From positions 1 through 15,178 of the forward strand of contig JBDSLU010000464.1 in the NCBI GenBank assembly GCA_039916225.1: a stretch of 15,178 nucleotides of DNA, written 5' to 3'. The translations under genes were made by a program, and so were the position numbers. This stretch comes from JBDSLU01 sp039916225 (GTDB lineage Bacteria; Acidobacteriota; Vicinamibacteria; Vicinamibacterales; Vicinamibacteraceae). The notes beneath the pieces are model-generated. The model saw nothing but the letters and a program-made list of their open reading frames with translations, was not told the DNA's origin and did no database searches. Below, one piece after another: positions 7,040 to 15,100 of this stretch (within the stretch, counting starts at the first letter, position 1; each line of letters begins with the position of its first letter).

Positions 7040-7041
7040 CT
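7036..7041 (+). promoter_or_regulatory. -10 box of M28 peptidase gene, probably leaderless
   Basis: TATACT matches five of six consensus positions and is followed by exactly 7 nt before the ATG at 7049, leaving no room for an untranslated leader. No -35 with good spacing is apparent. Confidence 0.55.
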
Positions 7042-7048
7042 GACGCCC

Positions 7049-9325
7049 ATGTTCCGACGTGTTCTCGTCTCGGTCCCGCTGGCGCTGGCACTCGGCGCCG
7101 GCCTGCTAGCCCAGCAGCCCGCCGCCACGCCGCCACTCGAGAAGGGACCGACGCTGTCCGGCTTCGCACCGGCCCGGCGCGCCGCCCACCTCGACCTCGA
7201 GAAGCGCTTCGACGCCGAGCTGAAGGCCGAGAACCTGCGCGCCTGGATGCACCGGCTCGCCGCCCGCCCGCATCACCTCGGCTCGCCCTACGGCAAGGAG
7301 AACGCCGAGTTCATCGCCGGCCTGTTCCGGTCGTGGGGCTACGAGGTCGCCATCACCGACTACCAGGTGCTGTTCCCGACCCCGATCCTGCGGAAGGTCG
7401 AGCTCGTCGCGCCGACCAGGTTCGTGGCCTCCCTGACCGAGCCGGCGCTGCGGGAAGACGCCACCTCGAACCAGGCAGCGGAGGCATTGCCGCCGTTCAA
7501 CGTCTACTCACCGGATGGCGACGTGACCGCCGACCTCGTCTACGTCAACTACGGCGTCCCGGCTGACTACGAGGAGCTCGAGCGCCGCGGCATCGACGTG
7601 AAGGGCAAGATCGTCATCGCCCGCTACGGCGGCTCGTGGCGCGGCATCAAGCCGAAGGTCGCCGCCGAGCACGGCGCGGTCGGCTGCCTGATCTACTCGG
7701 ATCCGCGCGAAGACGGCTACTTCCAGGGTGACGTCTATCCGACCGGCGGCTGGCGCAGCGATCGCGCGGCGCAGCGCGGATCAGTGATGGACCTGCCGAT
7801 GTATCCGGGCGATCCGCTGACGCCCGGCGTCGGCGCGACCAAGGACGCCAAGCGCCCGCCGTTCAAGGAAGCGGCGACGCTGATGAAGATCCCGGTGCTG
7901 CCGATCTCCTACGCCGACGCGCAGCCGCTGCTGAAGGCGCTGGGCGGCCCGACGGCGCCGGCCGCCTGGCGCGGCGCGCTGCCGCTCTCGTACCACATCG
8001 GCCCAGGCCCGGCTCGCGTCCACCTGCAGCTGCAGTTCGACTGGAAGCTGGCCACGACCTACAGCGTCATCGCGACGATGAAGGGCAGCGAGCTGCGCGA
8101 CCAGTGGGTCGTGCGCGGCAACCACCACGACGCCTGGGTCAACGGCGCCTCCGACCCGGTGAGCGGAATGATCGCGGTGATGGAGGAGGCCCGGGCGATC
8201 GGCGTCCTGGCCAAGGCCGGCTGGAAGCCGAAGCGCACCATCGTGTTCGCCGCCTGGGACGGCGAGGAGCAGGCCCTGCTGGGCTCGACCGAGTGGGTCG
8301 AGGATCACGCCAAGGAGCTGGCCGACAAGGCAGTGGCCTACATCAACTCCGACATGAACGGACGCGGCCTGCTCGACGTGGGCGGCTCGCACAGTCTGGA
8401 ACGGTTCGCCAACGAAGTCGCCCAGGTCGTCGCGGAGCCGGCCAAGGGCGGCACGGTGGGCGATCGCGTGATCGCCAGCGCGATCCTGAGCGGCACGCCG
8501 GAGCAGCGCACCGCACTGCGCGATACCCGACTGTTCGAGATCGACGCGCTCGGGTCCGGCTCCGACTACAGCCCGTTCCTGCAGCACCTCGGCATCGCCT
8601 CGCTCAACATCGGCTTCGGCGGCGAAGGCGCCTACGGCCAGTACCACTCGATCTACGACTCGATCGCGCACTTCGAGCGGTTCATGGATCCCGACTACGC
8701 CTACGGCGTCGCGCTGGCCAAGGTCGGCGGGCGCACGGTGCTGCGGCTGGCCGATGCCGATCTGCTGCCCTTCGAGTTCACCCGCGCGGCCGCCCGGATC
8801 AAGAGCTACGCCGCCGACGTGCAGAAGATGGCCGACACGCTGCGCACCGACACCGTCGAGCACAACCGGCGCATCGACGACGGCGTCTTCACGCTGGCCG
8901 CCAACCCGGGTGACAAGATCGGAACGCCGAAGCGCCGCGCGGTAGTGCCGGCCTTCGACTTTGCGCCGCTGACCAACGCCGTCGACCGTCTCACCGTCGC
9001 GGCCCGCCGCTACGACGCCAAGGCTGGCGCGGCGGTCGCGGCCGGCGCTGCCGGGCCATCGATCGCCGCCGCCAATAATGTGCTGCTGACCGCGGAGCGG
9101 GCGCTGACGCGCAAGGAAGGCCTGCCCCGTCGGCCGTGGTTCACCCACCAGATCTACGCGCCAGGGTTCTACACCGGCTACGGCGTCAAGACGCTGCCGG
9201 CGGTGCGCGAGGCGATCGAAGAGCGCGATTTCGCGGAAGCGACCGCGCAGATCCCGAGGGTCGCCGCGGCCATCGAGGCCTACGCCGCCGAGATCGAAAA
9301 GGCCGCCGGCGCACTCGAGCGATAA
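7049..9325 (+). CDS. Secreted M28B peptidase, glutamate carboxypeptidase II-like
   Basis: This is a di-zinc exopeptidase of the PSMA/glutamate carboxypeptidase II branch of family M28, 758 aa from ATG 7049. A signal peptide covers about residues 1-22 (hydrophobic to LGAGLLA). A protease-associated (PA) insert lies at about 150-330. The catalytic domain follows, with zinc ligands H359 (GNHHDAW), D369 (GASDP), E407 (WDGEEQALLGSTEW), D435 (YINSDMNG) and H533 (GQYHSIYD); E406 is the general base. GSGSDYSPFLQHLGI at 502-516 matches the usual substrate-pocket loop. A C-terminal helical dimerisation-type domain runs to the end. All metal ligands are intact, so it should be active on peptides outside the cytoplasm. 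The start is chosen because a signal peptide begins there and the -10 box is 7 nt upstream. The exact substrate cannot be read from the sequence. Confidence 0.94.
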   Translation: MFRRVLVSVPLALALGAGLLAQQPAATPPLEKGPTLSGFAPARRAAHLDLEKRFDAELKAENLRAWMHRLAARPHHLGSPYGKENAEFIAGLFRSWGYEVAITDYQVLFPTPILRKVELVAPTRFVASLTEPALREDATSNQAAEALPPFNVYSPDGDVTADLVYVNYGVPADYEELERRGIDVKGKIVIARYGGSWRGIKPKVAAEHGAVGCLIYSDPREDGYFQGDVYPTGGWRSDRAAQRGSVMDLPMYPGDPLTPGVGATKDAKRPPFKEAATLMKIPVLPISYADAQPLLKALGGPTAPAAWRGALPLSYHIGPGPARVHLQLQFDWKLATTYSVIATMKGSELRDQWVVRGNHHDAWVNGASDPVSGMIAVMEEARAIGVLAKAGWKPKRTIVFAAWDGEEQALLGSTEWVEDHAKELADKAVAYINSDMNGRGLLDVGGSHSLERFANEVAQVVAEPAKGGTVGDRVIASAILSGTPEQRTALRDTRLFEIDALGSGSDYSPFLQHLGIASLNIGFGGEGAYGQYHSIYDSIAHFERFMDPDYAYGVALAKVGGRTVLRLADADLLPFEFTRAAARIKSYAADVQKMADTLRTDTVEHNRRIDDGVFTLAANPGDKIGTPKRRAVVPAFDFAPLTNAVDRLTVAARRYDAKAGAAVAAGAAGPSIAAANNVLLTAERALTRKEGLPRRPWFTHQIYAPGFYTGYGVKTLPAVREAIEERDFAEATAQIPRVAAAIEAYAAEIEKAAGALER

Positions 9326-9358
9326 CGGGCCGAACGGCCGGCGCTCAGTGCCGAACGG

Positions 9359-10150
9359 TCACGACTCGGTGCCCTCGACGCGGCCCCAGACGACCCGCGT
9401 GGTCACGGCCACCATCAGGACGCCGTCTCGCGCATGCGGCGCCACGGCGTCGCGGACGGCCGCGTCGAAGGCGCTCGCATCCGCCAGCGTCATGCGATCG
9501 CGCGAGAAGCCGTTCTGCGAGTGGAGGGCGCCGACGTAGTCGTCGACCCGCTGGGCGAAGCGCTGGGCGCGGTCCGACATGCGACCCTCGACCGTCAGGT
9601 AGCGCCGGGCGGTCAGCTCGTCGACGACGTCGAAGGGCTCGAACTCCTGGTTGGTGGAGAAGCGCCGGTAGAGCGTCACGAGCGCGTCCGACCACGGCGA
9701 CTGCGCTTCGCGGCGATCGGCGAGGATCAGCCGGCGCGTCGGGACCCAGGCCGCCAGGCGCCGCACGAGCACCGCCCAGTCGAACCAGTGGAAGCTCTGC
9801 GCCGCCAGCGCCGACGAGAACGGGCCGGTCAGCGCGACGTCCTCGACCCGCCCGACCACCCAGGCGATGTTCGGCGCGTCGCCGCCGGGCAGCGACCGGG
9901 CGCGCGCGATCATGCCGTCCGAGTGGTCGACGGCGGTGATCGATCGGACCTTCGAGGCAAGGCGCCGCGAGAGGTCGCCGGTTCCGCAGCCCAGATCCAG
10001 CAGGCGGGCGTCCGCGCCGCCGGCCAGCTCGACGAAGAGGGGATCGAGCGCGGCTGGGTACGGTGGTCGCTGCGCGTATGCATCGACGACCGACGGATCG
10101 CAGAACTGCTCGGCGTACTGACGCTCGAGCCCGCGGGGCTTCGCTCGCAC
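9359..10150 (-). CDS. Class I SAM-dependent methyltransferase
   Basis: This 263-aa methyltransferase has a Rossmann-type SAM site: LLDLGCGTGDLSRRL at 50-64 (motif I), the acidic ribose-binding D75 in AVDHS, and AAQSFHWFDW at 116-125 (motif IV region). QSFHWFD is common in Methyltransf_11/25-type proteins annotated as trans-aconitate-like or simply class I methyltransferases. The substrate cannot be predicted. The GTG start at 10150 shares its first G with the nadA TAG (TAGTG), so the gene is tightly coupled to nadA; in-frame sequence upstream of this lies inside nadA. It converges on the M28 gene across a 33-bp gap. The fold is certain; the function is not. Confidence 0.87.
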   Translation of the reverse strand: MRAKPRGLERQYAEQFCDPSVVDAYAQRPPYPAALDPLFVELAGGADARLLDLGCGTGDLSRRLASKVRSITAVDHSDGMIARARSLPGGDAPNIAWVVGRVEDVALTGPFSSALAAQSFHWFDWAVLVRRLAAWVPTRRLILADRREAQSPWSDALVTLYRRFSTNQEFEPFDVVDELTARRYLTVEGRMSDRAQRFAQRVDDYVGALHSQNGFSRDRMTLADASAFDAAVRDAVAPHARDGVLMVAVTTRVVWGRVEGTES

Positions 10151-11286
10151 TAGATGATCGTGAGCATTCGATCGAGCGCGACCTTCGACCAGTGCTTCAC
10201 GCGCTCCGGCACCTCGACGACGTTGTGGACACGCCCGGCGACGAGCTCCTCCATGATCCACAGCAGGTGGTTCGGGGAGACGCGGAACATCGTCGAGCAC
10301 AGGCACCCGAACTGATCGAGCGTCAGCACGGTGCGCTCCGGCGCGACCTCGTGGGCGAGGCGATTGACGAGGTGCACCTCGGTGCCGATGGCCCACACCG
10401 ATCCCGGCGGGCTCTCGCGCACCGTCTTCAGGATGAACTCGGTCGAGCCGGCTTCGTCAGCGGCCTGCACCACGTCCCAGGTCGTCTCGGGGTGGACGAT
10501 GACCTTGGCGGTCGGGTGCTGCTTCCGCACGTTCTCGACCTGGCGAACGGTGAAGCGCGTGTGGACCGAGCAGTGGCCCTTCCACAGCAGCATGCGGGCC
10601 TTCTTGATGGTCTCGGCGTCGAGGCCGCCGAACGGCTCGTGTGGATCCCACACCGGCATCAGGTCGAGCGGCACGCCCATCTTGTAGGCGGTGTTGCGAC
10701 CCAGGTGCTGATCCGGCAGGAAGATGATCTTCTCACCGCGGGCCCAGGCCCACTCCAGCGTCGCCTTGGCGTTGCCCGACGTGCAGACGACCCCGCCATG
10801 CTCGCCGACGAACGCTTTGATGCTCGCCGCGGAATTGATGTAGGTGACCGGGACGACGGTCGAGGCGACACCGACGGCCTCGAGATCCTTCCACGCCATC
10901 TCGAGCTGCTCGGGCTCGGCCATGTCGGCCATCGAGCAGCCGGCGGCGAGGTCCGGCAGGATCACCTTCTGGTGCGGCGCGGCCAGGATGTCTGCGCTCT
11001 CGGCCATGAAGTGGACGCCGCAGAAGATGATGAACTCGGCGTCCTGGTGCTGGCTGATGCGCTTCGACAGCTTCCACGAGTCGCCGATGTAATCGGCGAA
11101 CTTGATCACCTCGTCGCGCTGGTAATGGTGTCCGAGGACGACGAGGCGCTTGCCCAGCGTCGCCCGCGCCGCGGCGATGCGGCGGTCCATCTCCTCGACC
11201 GACAGGCCGAGGTAGCGCTTCGGCAGCCCCTGCCGCTCCCCGATGTGCTCGTTCTCGTACGCGGTCAGCGCGTCCACGGTCCCCAT
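10150..11286 (-). CDS. nadA: Quinolinate synthase NadA
   Basis: NadA is a [4Fe-4S] enzyme that condenses iminoaspartate with dihydroxyacetone phosphate to quinolinate in de novo NAD synthesis. The 378-aa product is of the long NadA type. Visible motifs are GHHYQRDEVIKFADYIGDS at 52-70, FCGVHFMAESADI at 88-100, DLAAGCSMADMA at 112-123, VTYINS at 147-152 and HPETTW at 265-270. Cluster cysteines are expected at C89, C239 (GHCSVH) and C328 or C330 (CLC). No nadB or nadC is present in the window. A TAAGAT box ends 6 nt before the ATG, with no ribosome-binding site, which suggests a leaderless transcript. The methyltransferase gene is fused to its stop codon as TAGTG. Copy 2 of the 51-bp repeat lies just upstream. 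Confidence 0.96.
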   Translation of the reverse strand: MGTVDALTAYENEHIGERQGLPKRYLGLSVEEMDRRIAAARATLGKRLVVLGHHYQRDEVIKFADYIGDSWKLSKRISQHQDAEFIIFCGVHFMAESADILAAPHQKVILPDLAAGCSMADMAEPEQLEMAWKDLEAVGVASTVVPVTYINSAASIKAFVGEHGGVVCTSGNAKATLEWAWARGEKIIFLPDQHLGRNTAYKMGVPLDLMPVWDPHEPFGGLDAETIKKARMLLWKGHCSVHTRFTVRQVENVRKQHPTAKVIVHPETTWDVVQAADEAGSTEFILKTVRESPPGSVWAIGTEVHLVNRLAHEVAPERTVLTLDQFGCLCSTMFRVSPNHLLWIMEELVAGRVHNVVEVPERVKHWSKVALDRMLTII

Positions 11287-11292
11287 GAGCCC

Positions 11293-11298
11293 ATCTTA
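11293..11298 (-). promoter_or_regulatory. -10 box of nadA, probably leaderless
   Basis: TAAGAT on the minus strand matches five of six consensus positions and ends 6 nt before the nadA ATG at 11286. The 51-bp repeat starts 13 nt upstream and covers the place where a -35 would sit. Confidence 0.5.
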
Positions 11299-11310
11299 CC
11301 GCCCGCCGGT

Positions 11311-11361
11311 GTGCAGTTTCTGCAAGTTGCTCGGAGCAAGCTCCGAGCAAGCTCCGAGCAC
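11311..11361 (-). repeat. 51-bp double-hairpin repeat, copy 2
   Basis: This is the same element as 6282-6332, in the opposite orientation, placed between the mqnE stop and the nadA promoter. Differences from copy 1 are few: the first bases of the two tandem units are swapped (G then T here, T then G in copy 1), the second hairpin loop is AAA rather than GAA, and the last base is C. Here the inner unit forms an 11-bp stem with a 2-nt TT loop, the strongest version. It may terminate mqnE transcription. Confidence 0.8.
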
Positions 11362-11364
11362 GAA

Positions 11365-12459
11365 TCAGCCGGCGACGAGGTTGTAGAGGGTGTCGCGCTC
11401 GTGCGGCTCGCGGCCGGCGCGCGAGATCAGGCGGCGGATCGCCGTGGTGGTCATGATCTCGGGGGTATCCGACCCAGCCATGTGGTAAATCCGCTCTTCC
11501 TGGACGGTGCCGTCGAGGTCGTCGGCGCCGAACCAGAGCGCGGCCTGCGCCACGCTGACGCCGGTGGCGATCCAGAACGCCTTGATGTGCGGGATGTTGT
11601 CGAGCATCAGGCGGGCGACGGCGTGGACGCGCAGCGTGTCCGCCGCGGTCGGCGCCGGCAGCTTGCGCATCTGGTTGTTGTCGGGGTGGAAGGCCAGGGG
11701 GATGAACGCCTGGAACCCGCCGGTCTCGTCCTGCAGCGCCCGGGCCCGTAGCATGTGATCGACGCGCTCCTCGAGCGTCTCGATGTGCCCGTAGAGCATC
11801 GTGACGTTCGAGCGCATGCCGAGCCGGTGGGCGATGCGGTGGATCGACAGCCAGCGCTCGCCGTCGGCCTTGTCGTGGCAGATCTTCTTGCGGACCCGCT
11901 CGGCGAACACCTCGGCGCCGCCGCCCGGCAGCGAGTCGAGGCCGGCCGCGCGCAGCTCGATCAGCACCTGCTCGTCGGTCTTGCCGAACGTGTCGGCGAA
12001 GAACGCGATCTCGACCGCCGTGAACCCCTTCAGGTGCACGCCCGGCTTGATCCGCTTGAAGCCGGCCAACAGCTCCTCGTAGTACGAGAACGGCAGGCCA
12101 GGATGCAGGCCGTTGACGATGTGGATCTCGGTGAGCGGCTGATCGCCGCGCTCGCGGAGCTTCTGCCAGGCCTCCTCGAGCGTCATCGTGTAGGCGCCGG
12201 GCGAACCTTCCTTGAGCCGCGCGAACGAGCAGAACAGGCAGCTCGCTTCGCAGACGTTGGTCGGCTCGAGGCGGAGGTTGTAGTTGTAGAACGTGCGCGC
12301 GCCGTGGCGCTTCTCGCGCTCGCGGTTGGCCAGCGCGCCGACGGCGAGGAGGTCGGGCGCCTCGAACAGGCGGACGCCGTCAGCCAGGTCGAGGCGGACG
12401 CCGGCGTCCACCTTGTCGGCGATGTCGCCCAAGCCGGCGCGGTCGATCCTCGCGCGCAT
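11365..12459 (-). CDS. mqnE: Aminodeoxyfutalosine synthase MqnE (radical SAM)
   Basis: This radical SAM enzyme joins a SAM-derived adenosyl radical to 3-[(1-carboxyvinyl)oxy]benzoate to give aminodeoxyfutalosine in the futalosine route to menaquinone. The 364-aa product has the cluster motif C70-x3-C74-x2-C77 (TNVCEASCLFCSF), then TEIHIVNGLHP, LKGFTAVEI, GLDSLPGGGAEVF and MLYGHIET, a series that matches MqnE better than MqnC. GGFQAFIPLAFHP and DNIPHIKAFWI follow, as expected. The ATG at 12459 is chosen because upstream in-frame sequence runs through mqnD and is low-complexity. It lies 17 nt after the mqnD stop. The gene ends 3 bp from the 51-bp repeat. MqnE versus MqnC rests on motif memory, but confidence is high. 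Confidence 0.92.
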   Translation of the reverse strand: MRARIDRAGLGDIADKVDAGVRLDLADGVRLFEAPDLLAVGALANREREKRHGARTFYNYNLRLEPTNVCEASCLFCSFARLKEGSPGAYTMTLEEAWQKLRERGDQPLTEIHIVNGLHPGLPFSYYEELLAGFKRIKPGVHLKGFTAVEIAFFADTFGKTDEQVLIELRAAGLDSLPGGGAEVFAERVRKKICHDKADGERWLSIHRIAHRLGMRSNVTMLYGHIETLEERVDHMLRARALQDETGGFQAFIPLAFHPDNNQMRKLPAPTAADTLRVHAVARLMLDNIPHIKAFWIATGVSVAQAALWFGADDLDGTVQEERIYHMAGSDTPEIMTTTAIRRLISRAGREPHERDTLYNLVAG

Positions 12460-12476
12460 CTCTTCGCTCGCCTGCC

Positions 12477-13319
12477 TCAGTCGTTGGCGCCGACGAACTC
12501 GACGTTCACCGGGGCCGGCACCAGCCGCTTCTCCCACGCCTCGTCGAAGAAGCGCCGCACCGCGGTGCGTCCGCGGTCGCCGTAGTCGAGCGTCAGGTCG
12601 TTGACGTACATGCCGACGAAGGTGTCGATGCGCTCGTCCGCCAGGCCGCGGCCGTAGGTCTTGGCGTAGGCCAGGGCGTCGGCGCGGTTGTTCAGCGCGT
12701 GGGCGATCGACGCGTGCAGCATGCGCGACACCTTCTTCATCATCGCCGGGCCGAGGTCGCGGCGGATCAGGTTGCCGCCGAGCGGCAGCGGCAAGCCGCC
12801 GGTCCGCTCCGCCCACCACACGCCGAGATCGACCAGCAGCCGCAGGCCCTCGTCACCGTAGGTGAGCTGCCCTTCGTGGATCAGCAAGCCGGCCTCGACC
12901 TTGCCGTCGCGGACCGCCTCGAGGATCTCGTCGAACGGCATGACCACGTATTTCAGGCCCGGCTGGTAGAGCTGGAGGGCGAGCCAGGCGCTGGTCCACA
13001 GCCCGGGGATCGCGACCGTGACGCCCTCGAGCGTCTTCGGTCCGTCCTGGCGAACGACCACCATCGGGCCATAGTTGTCGCCCATGCTGGCGCCGTGCGG
13101 CAGCAGGGCGTATTTGTCGGAGAGATGCGCGAACGCGTGGAACGACGCGGCGGTCACCTCGTAGGTGCCCGTCACGGCGGCCCGGTTCAGCGTCTCGATA
13201 TCGGCAAGGACCTGCGCGATTTCGATTCCCTCGGTGTCGACCGCCCCCGAGGCGAAGCCGTAGAACATGAAGGCGTCGTCGGAGTCGGGGCTGTGCGCAA
13301 TCGTGATCTTCGTAGCCAT
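12477..13319 (-). CDS. mqnD: 1,4-dihydroxy-6-naphthoate synthase MqnD
   Basis: MqnD converts cyclic dehypoxanthinyl futalosine to 1,4-dihydroxy-6-naphthoate in menaquinone synthesis. The 280-aa protein has the periplasmic-binding-protein-like fold of the MqnA/MqnD family. HSPDSDDAFMFY at 9-20 is the substrate-binding opening, and H148 in IHEGQLTYGDEGL corresponds to the catalytic histidine of MqnD; MqnA lacks this HEG segment. The neighbouring mqnE confirms the pathway. ATG 13319 is reported. A TTG at 13325 would add two residues and sits 6 nt after a CAAGAT box, so a leaderless TTG start is possible. It is the first gene of the mqnD-mqnE pair and diverges from the exported-protein gene at 13422. 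Confidence 0.93.
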   Translation of the reverse strand: MATKITIAHSPDSDDAFMFYGFASGAVDTEGIEIAQVLADIETLNRAAVTGTYEVTAASFHAFAHLSDKYALLPHGASMGDNYGPMVVVRQDGPKTLEGVTVAIPGLWTSAWLALQLYQPGLKYVVMPFDEILEAVRDGKVEAGLLIHEGQLTYGDEGLRLLVDLGVWWAERTGGLPLPLGGNLIRRDLGPAMMKKVSRMLHASIAHALNNRADALAYAKTYGRGLADERIDTFVGMYVNDLTLDYGDRGRTAVRRFFDEAWEKRLVPAPVNVEFVGAND

Positions 13320-13331
13320 TCCCAACCGCCG

Positions 13332-13337
13332 ATCTTG
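13332..13337 (-). promoter_or_regulatory. Candidate -10 box of mqnD
   Basis: CAAGAT on the minus strand is a four-of-six match to TATAAT. It ends 6 nt before the TTG at 13325 and 12 nt before the ATG at 13319. It is weaker than the other boxes but has the same spacing to a possible start codon. Confidence 0.35.
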
Positions 13338-13409
13338 TCACACGGGGCCGGGACCGGCAAACCTCTGGACCGGCCGCCGGACGAACGCTCCACCGGCGCC
13401 GCGCGGGGC

Positions 13410-13415
13410 TAGGAT
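13410..13415 (+). promoter_or_regulatory. -10 box of the 13422 gene
   Basis: TAGGAT ends 6 nt before the ATG at 13422. The 6 nt between them (AGGGAA) are purine-rich but too close to work as a normal Shine-Dalgarno site, so a leaderless transcript is the simpler reading. Confidence 0.45.
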
Positions 13416-13421
13416 AGGGAA

Positions 13422-14132
13422 ATGCCGCGCATGTCCGTCCCGACCGTCGCCGTCCTGGCTGCCGCCGTCGCCCTGGCCGGTCGTGCCGCTCCCGCTGTCG
13501 CCCAGGACACGGGCCGGCAGCCGACCCGCCTGACCATGAGCCTGGAAAAGGTCCTCCCGGTCCTGAACACGGCGGTGGTCCGGGTGCGGACCCCCAGCGA
13601 GTCGCAGCTGGCGGCCGGCGACGCAACGCCCAAGGCAGCCCGGGACGGGGTCAAGTTGACGCACCTGACGGGGATCCGCGTGAGCGACGACCTGGCCATC
13701 GTGTCCGTGCCCGACGTCGATCCGACCCCGACCAGCTACGATGTGAACCTCTACGACGGATGGCTCCCGGCGCTGGTGGTGGCGACCGACGAGAGCGGAC
13801 TCTACGCCCTGCTACGGGTTTCGGGTCAGCGCGAAGCAGCCCCGAAGCTCGCGGCCGCACCGGTCAAGCCCGGCTTCGTCGTGGGCGCCGTCAGCGTTGC
13901 CGAAGCCGACCGGCCGCACCGCTCGCTCCTCGACATCCGCAAAGCCTGGCTGGAACCTGGCGAGAAGATCGACCTCCCGCCCGGCGCCGCGGTTTTCGAC
14001 GTGGAAGGCCGCTTCGCCGGCCTGACGTCTGCCGTCGACGGCGGGACCATCATCATCCCCGGCGCCGACGTCCTGGCCAACGCCGACGAGCTGCGCACGA
14101 AGGCCAAGCCCGCGGCGGCCGCTCCTCGATAG
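13422..14132 (+). CDS. Exported protein, possible degenerate HtrA/trypsin-fold domain
   Basis: This 236-aa protein has a clear signal peptide (hydrophobic residues 8-20, likely cleavage after AVA at about 27). The mature part follows the rhythm of a trypsin-like HtrA domain: VLPVLNTAVVRVRT (44-57) resembles the opening strand; LPALVVATDESGLYALLRV (115-133) resembles the strand around the catalytic Asp, but the Asp is missing; and LPPGAAVFDVEGRFAGL (185-201) resembles GNSGGPLFDxxGxVVGI, with the catalytic Ser replaced, followed by an IIIPGADVLANA segment like the end of the domain. No catalytic His is visible. It would therefore be a pseudoprotease or a binding or scaffold protein. This is inference from pattern only, and the protein could be an unrelated exported family. 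An esterase gene follows after 8 nt, probably co-transcribed. Confidence 0.8.
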   Translation: MPRMSVPTVAVLAAAVALAGRAAPAVAQDTGRQPTRLTMSLEKVLPVLNTAVVRVRTPSESQLAAGDATPKAARDGVKLTHLTGIRVSDDLAIVSVPDVDPTPTSYDVNLYDGWLPALVVATDESGLYALLRVSGQREAAPKLAAAPVKPGFVVGAVSVAEADRPHRSLLDIRKAWLEPGEKIDLPPGAAVFDVEGRFAGLTSAVDGGTIIIPGADVLANADELRTKAKPAAAAPR

Positions 14133-14140
14133 TCAGCCGC

Positions 14141-15100
14141 ATGCCCACCCACCTCATCCGGGCTGCTGCCCTGCTCGGCCTGTCGGTCGTCTGCCCCGCC
14201 GTCGGATCGGCGCAGACCGCTGCTCCGGCACCGGCGACGCCGCGGAGTTCGGACGCCTTCCTGGGCATGGCCACCTACCGCCTGTGGGACGGCGATGCCC
14301 CCGGAGCGAAGGGAGCCGAGGACGCCGACGTCCCGACCCTGACCGTCTTCCGCGTGCAGCCGCGCTCGGGCAACGGCACCGCCATCGTCATCGCACCGGG
14401 TGGGGCCTATCGCGGCCTGGCCTCGAACCTCGAAGGGCGACAGGTCGCGGACTGGTTCGCCGCGCACGGGGTGACGGCGTTCGTCCTCAAATACCGTCTC
14501 GGCGCCACGTATCTCTATCCCACGCCGCTGGTCGACGCGCGGCGGGCGATGCGCTGGGTGCGCGCCCACGCCGCCGAGTTCGAGATCGCGCCGGATCGCA
14601 TCGGCATGATGGGCTTTTCGGCCGGCGGCCACCTCACCGCGATGGCCGCGACGATGCCGGAGCCCGGCCGCGCCGACGCCGCCGACCCGCTGGATCGGGT
14701 CAGCAGCCGCCCCGATTTCCAGGTGCTCGGCTATCCGTGGCTGAACGCGATGACCAGGGACCAGAAGGCGGCGAGTTACTGCAGCGTGCTGAAGATCGAG
14801 GCAACGCAATGCGGCACCTTCGAGCAGTACGCGCCGGAGCGCTTGGTGGCCAAGGACACGCCGGCCGCGTTCATCTACCACACGACCGAGGACGAACTGG
14901 TGCCGGTGGACGCCGCCGTGACGTTCTACCGGGCGCTGAACGCCGCCGGTGTCGCGTCCGAGATGCACATCTTCGTCAACGGCCGGCACGGCAGCGGGCT
15001 CGGCCTGGGCAATGCCGCCCTCGACGCCTGGCCCGGATTGCTAGAAGCCTGGCTGCGCGGCCGCGGGCTCCTGCCGCCCCCTCCGCCCCGTCCGCGCTAG
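14141..15100 (+). CDS. Secreted alpha/beta-hydrolase, acetyl-xylan-esterase-like
   Basis: This 319-aa alpha/beta-hydrolase has an N-terminal signal peptide (residues 1-24, ending VGSAQ). APGGAYRGLA at 86-95 is the oxyanion-hole loop, GFSAGG at 158-163 carries the nucleophile S160, D251 in TTEDELVPVDAA is the acid, and H283 in NGRHGSGLG completes the triad. The same order and motifs occur in BD-FAE/Axe-type carbohydrate esterases and related lipases. The short proline-rich tail (LPPPPPRPR) may be a linker end or disordered. ATG 14141 is 8 nt after the stop of the exported pseudoprotease-like gene, so the two likely form an operon. An exported carbohydrate or ester deacetylase is the best reading; the precise substrate is unknown. 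Confidence 0.9.
   Translation: MPTHLIRAAALLGLSVVCPAVGSAQTAAPAPATPRSSDAFLGMATYRLWDGDAPGAKGAEDADVPTLTVFRVQPRSGNGTAIVIAPGGAYRGLASNLEGRQVADWFAAHGVTAFVLKYRLGATYLYPTPLVDARRAMRWVRAHAAEFEIAPDRIGMMGFSAGGHLTAMAATMPEPGRADAADPLDRVSSRPDFQVLGYPWLNAMTRDQKAASYCSVLKIEATQCGTFEQYAPERLVAKDTPAAFIYHTTEDELVPVDAAVTFYRALNAAGVASEMHIFVNGRHGSGLGLGNAALDAWPGLLEAWLRGRGLLPPPPPRPR

Noticed and set aside
7781..9148. 455-codon open frame on the minus strand inside the M28 peptidase gene
   Set aside because: It is fully antisense to a gene with all metal ligands conserved, its composition is that of a complementary-frame shadow, and it has no start signals.
9328..9339. Small inverted repeat GGCC-GAAC-GGCC between the M28 and methyltransferase stops, considered as a terminator
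   Set aside because: The stem is only 4-5 bp with no T-tract. In DNA this GC-rich such a match is expected by chance.
13826..14989. 387-codon minus-strand open frame under the exported protein and esterase genes
   Set aside because: It is antisense to two genes with signal peptides, one of which has an intact catalytic triad. No domain or ribosome-binding site is recognisable.
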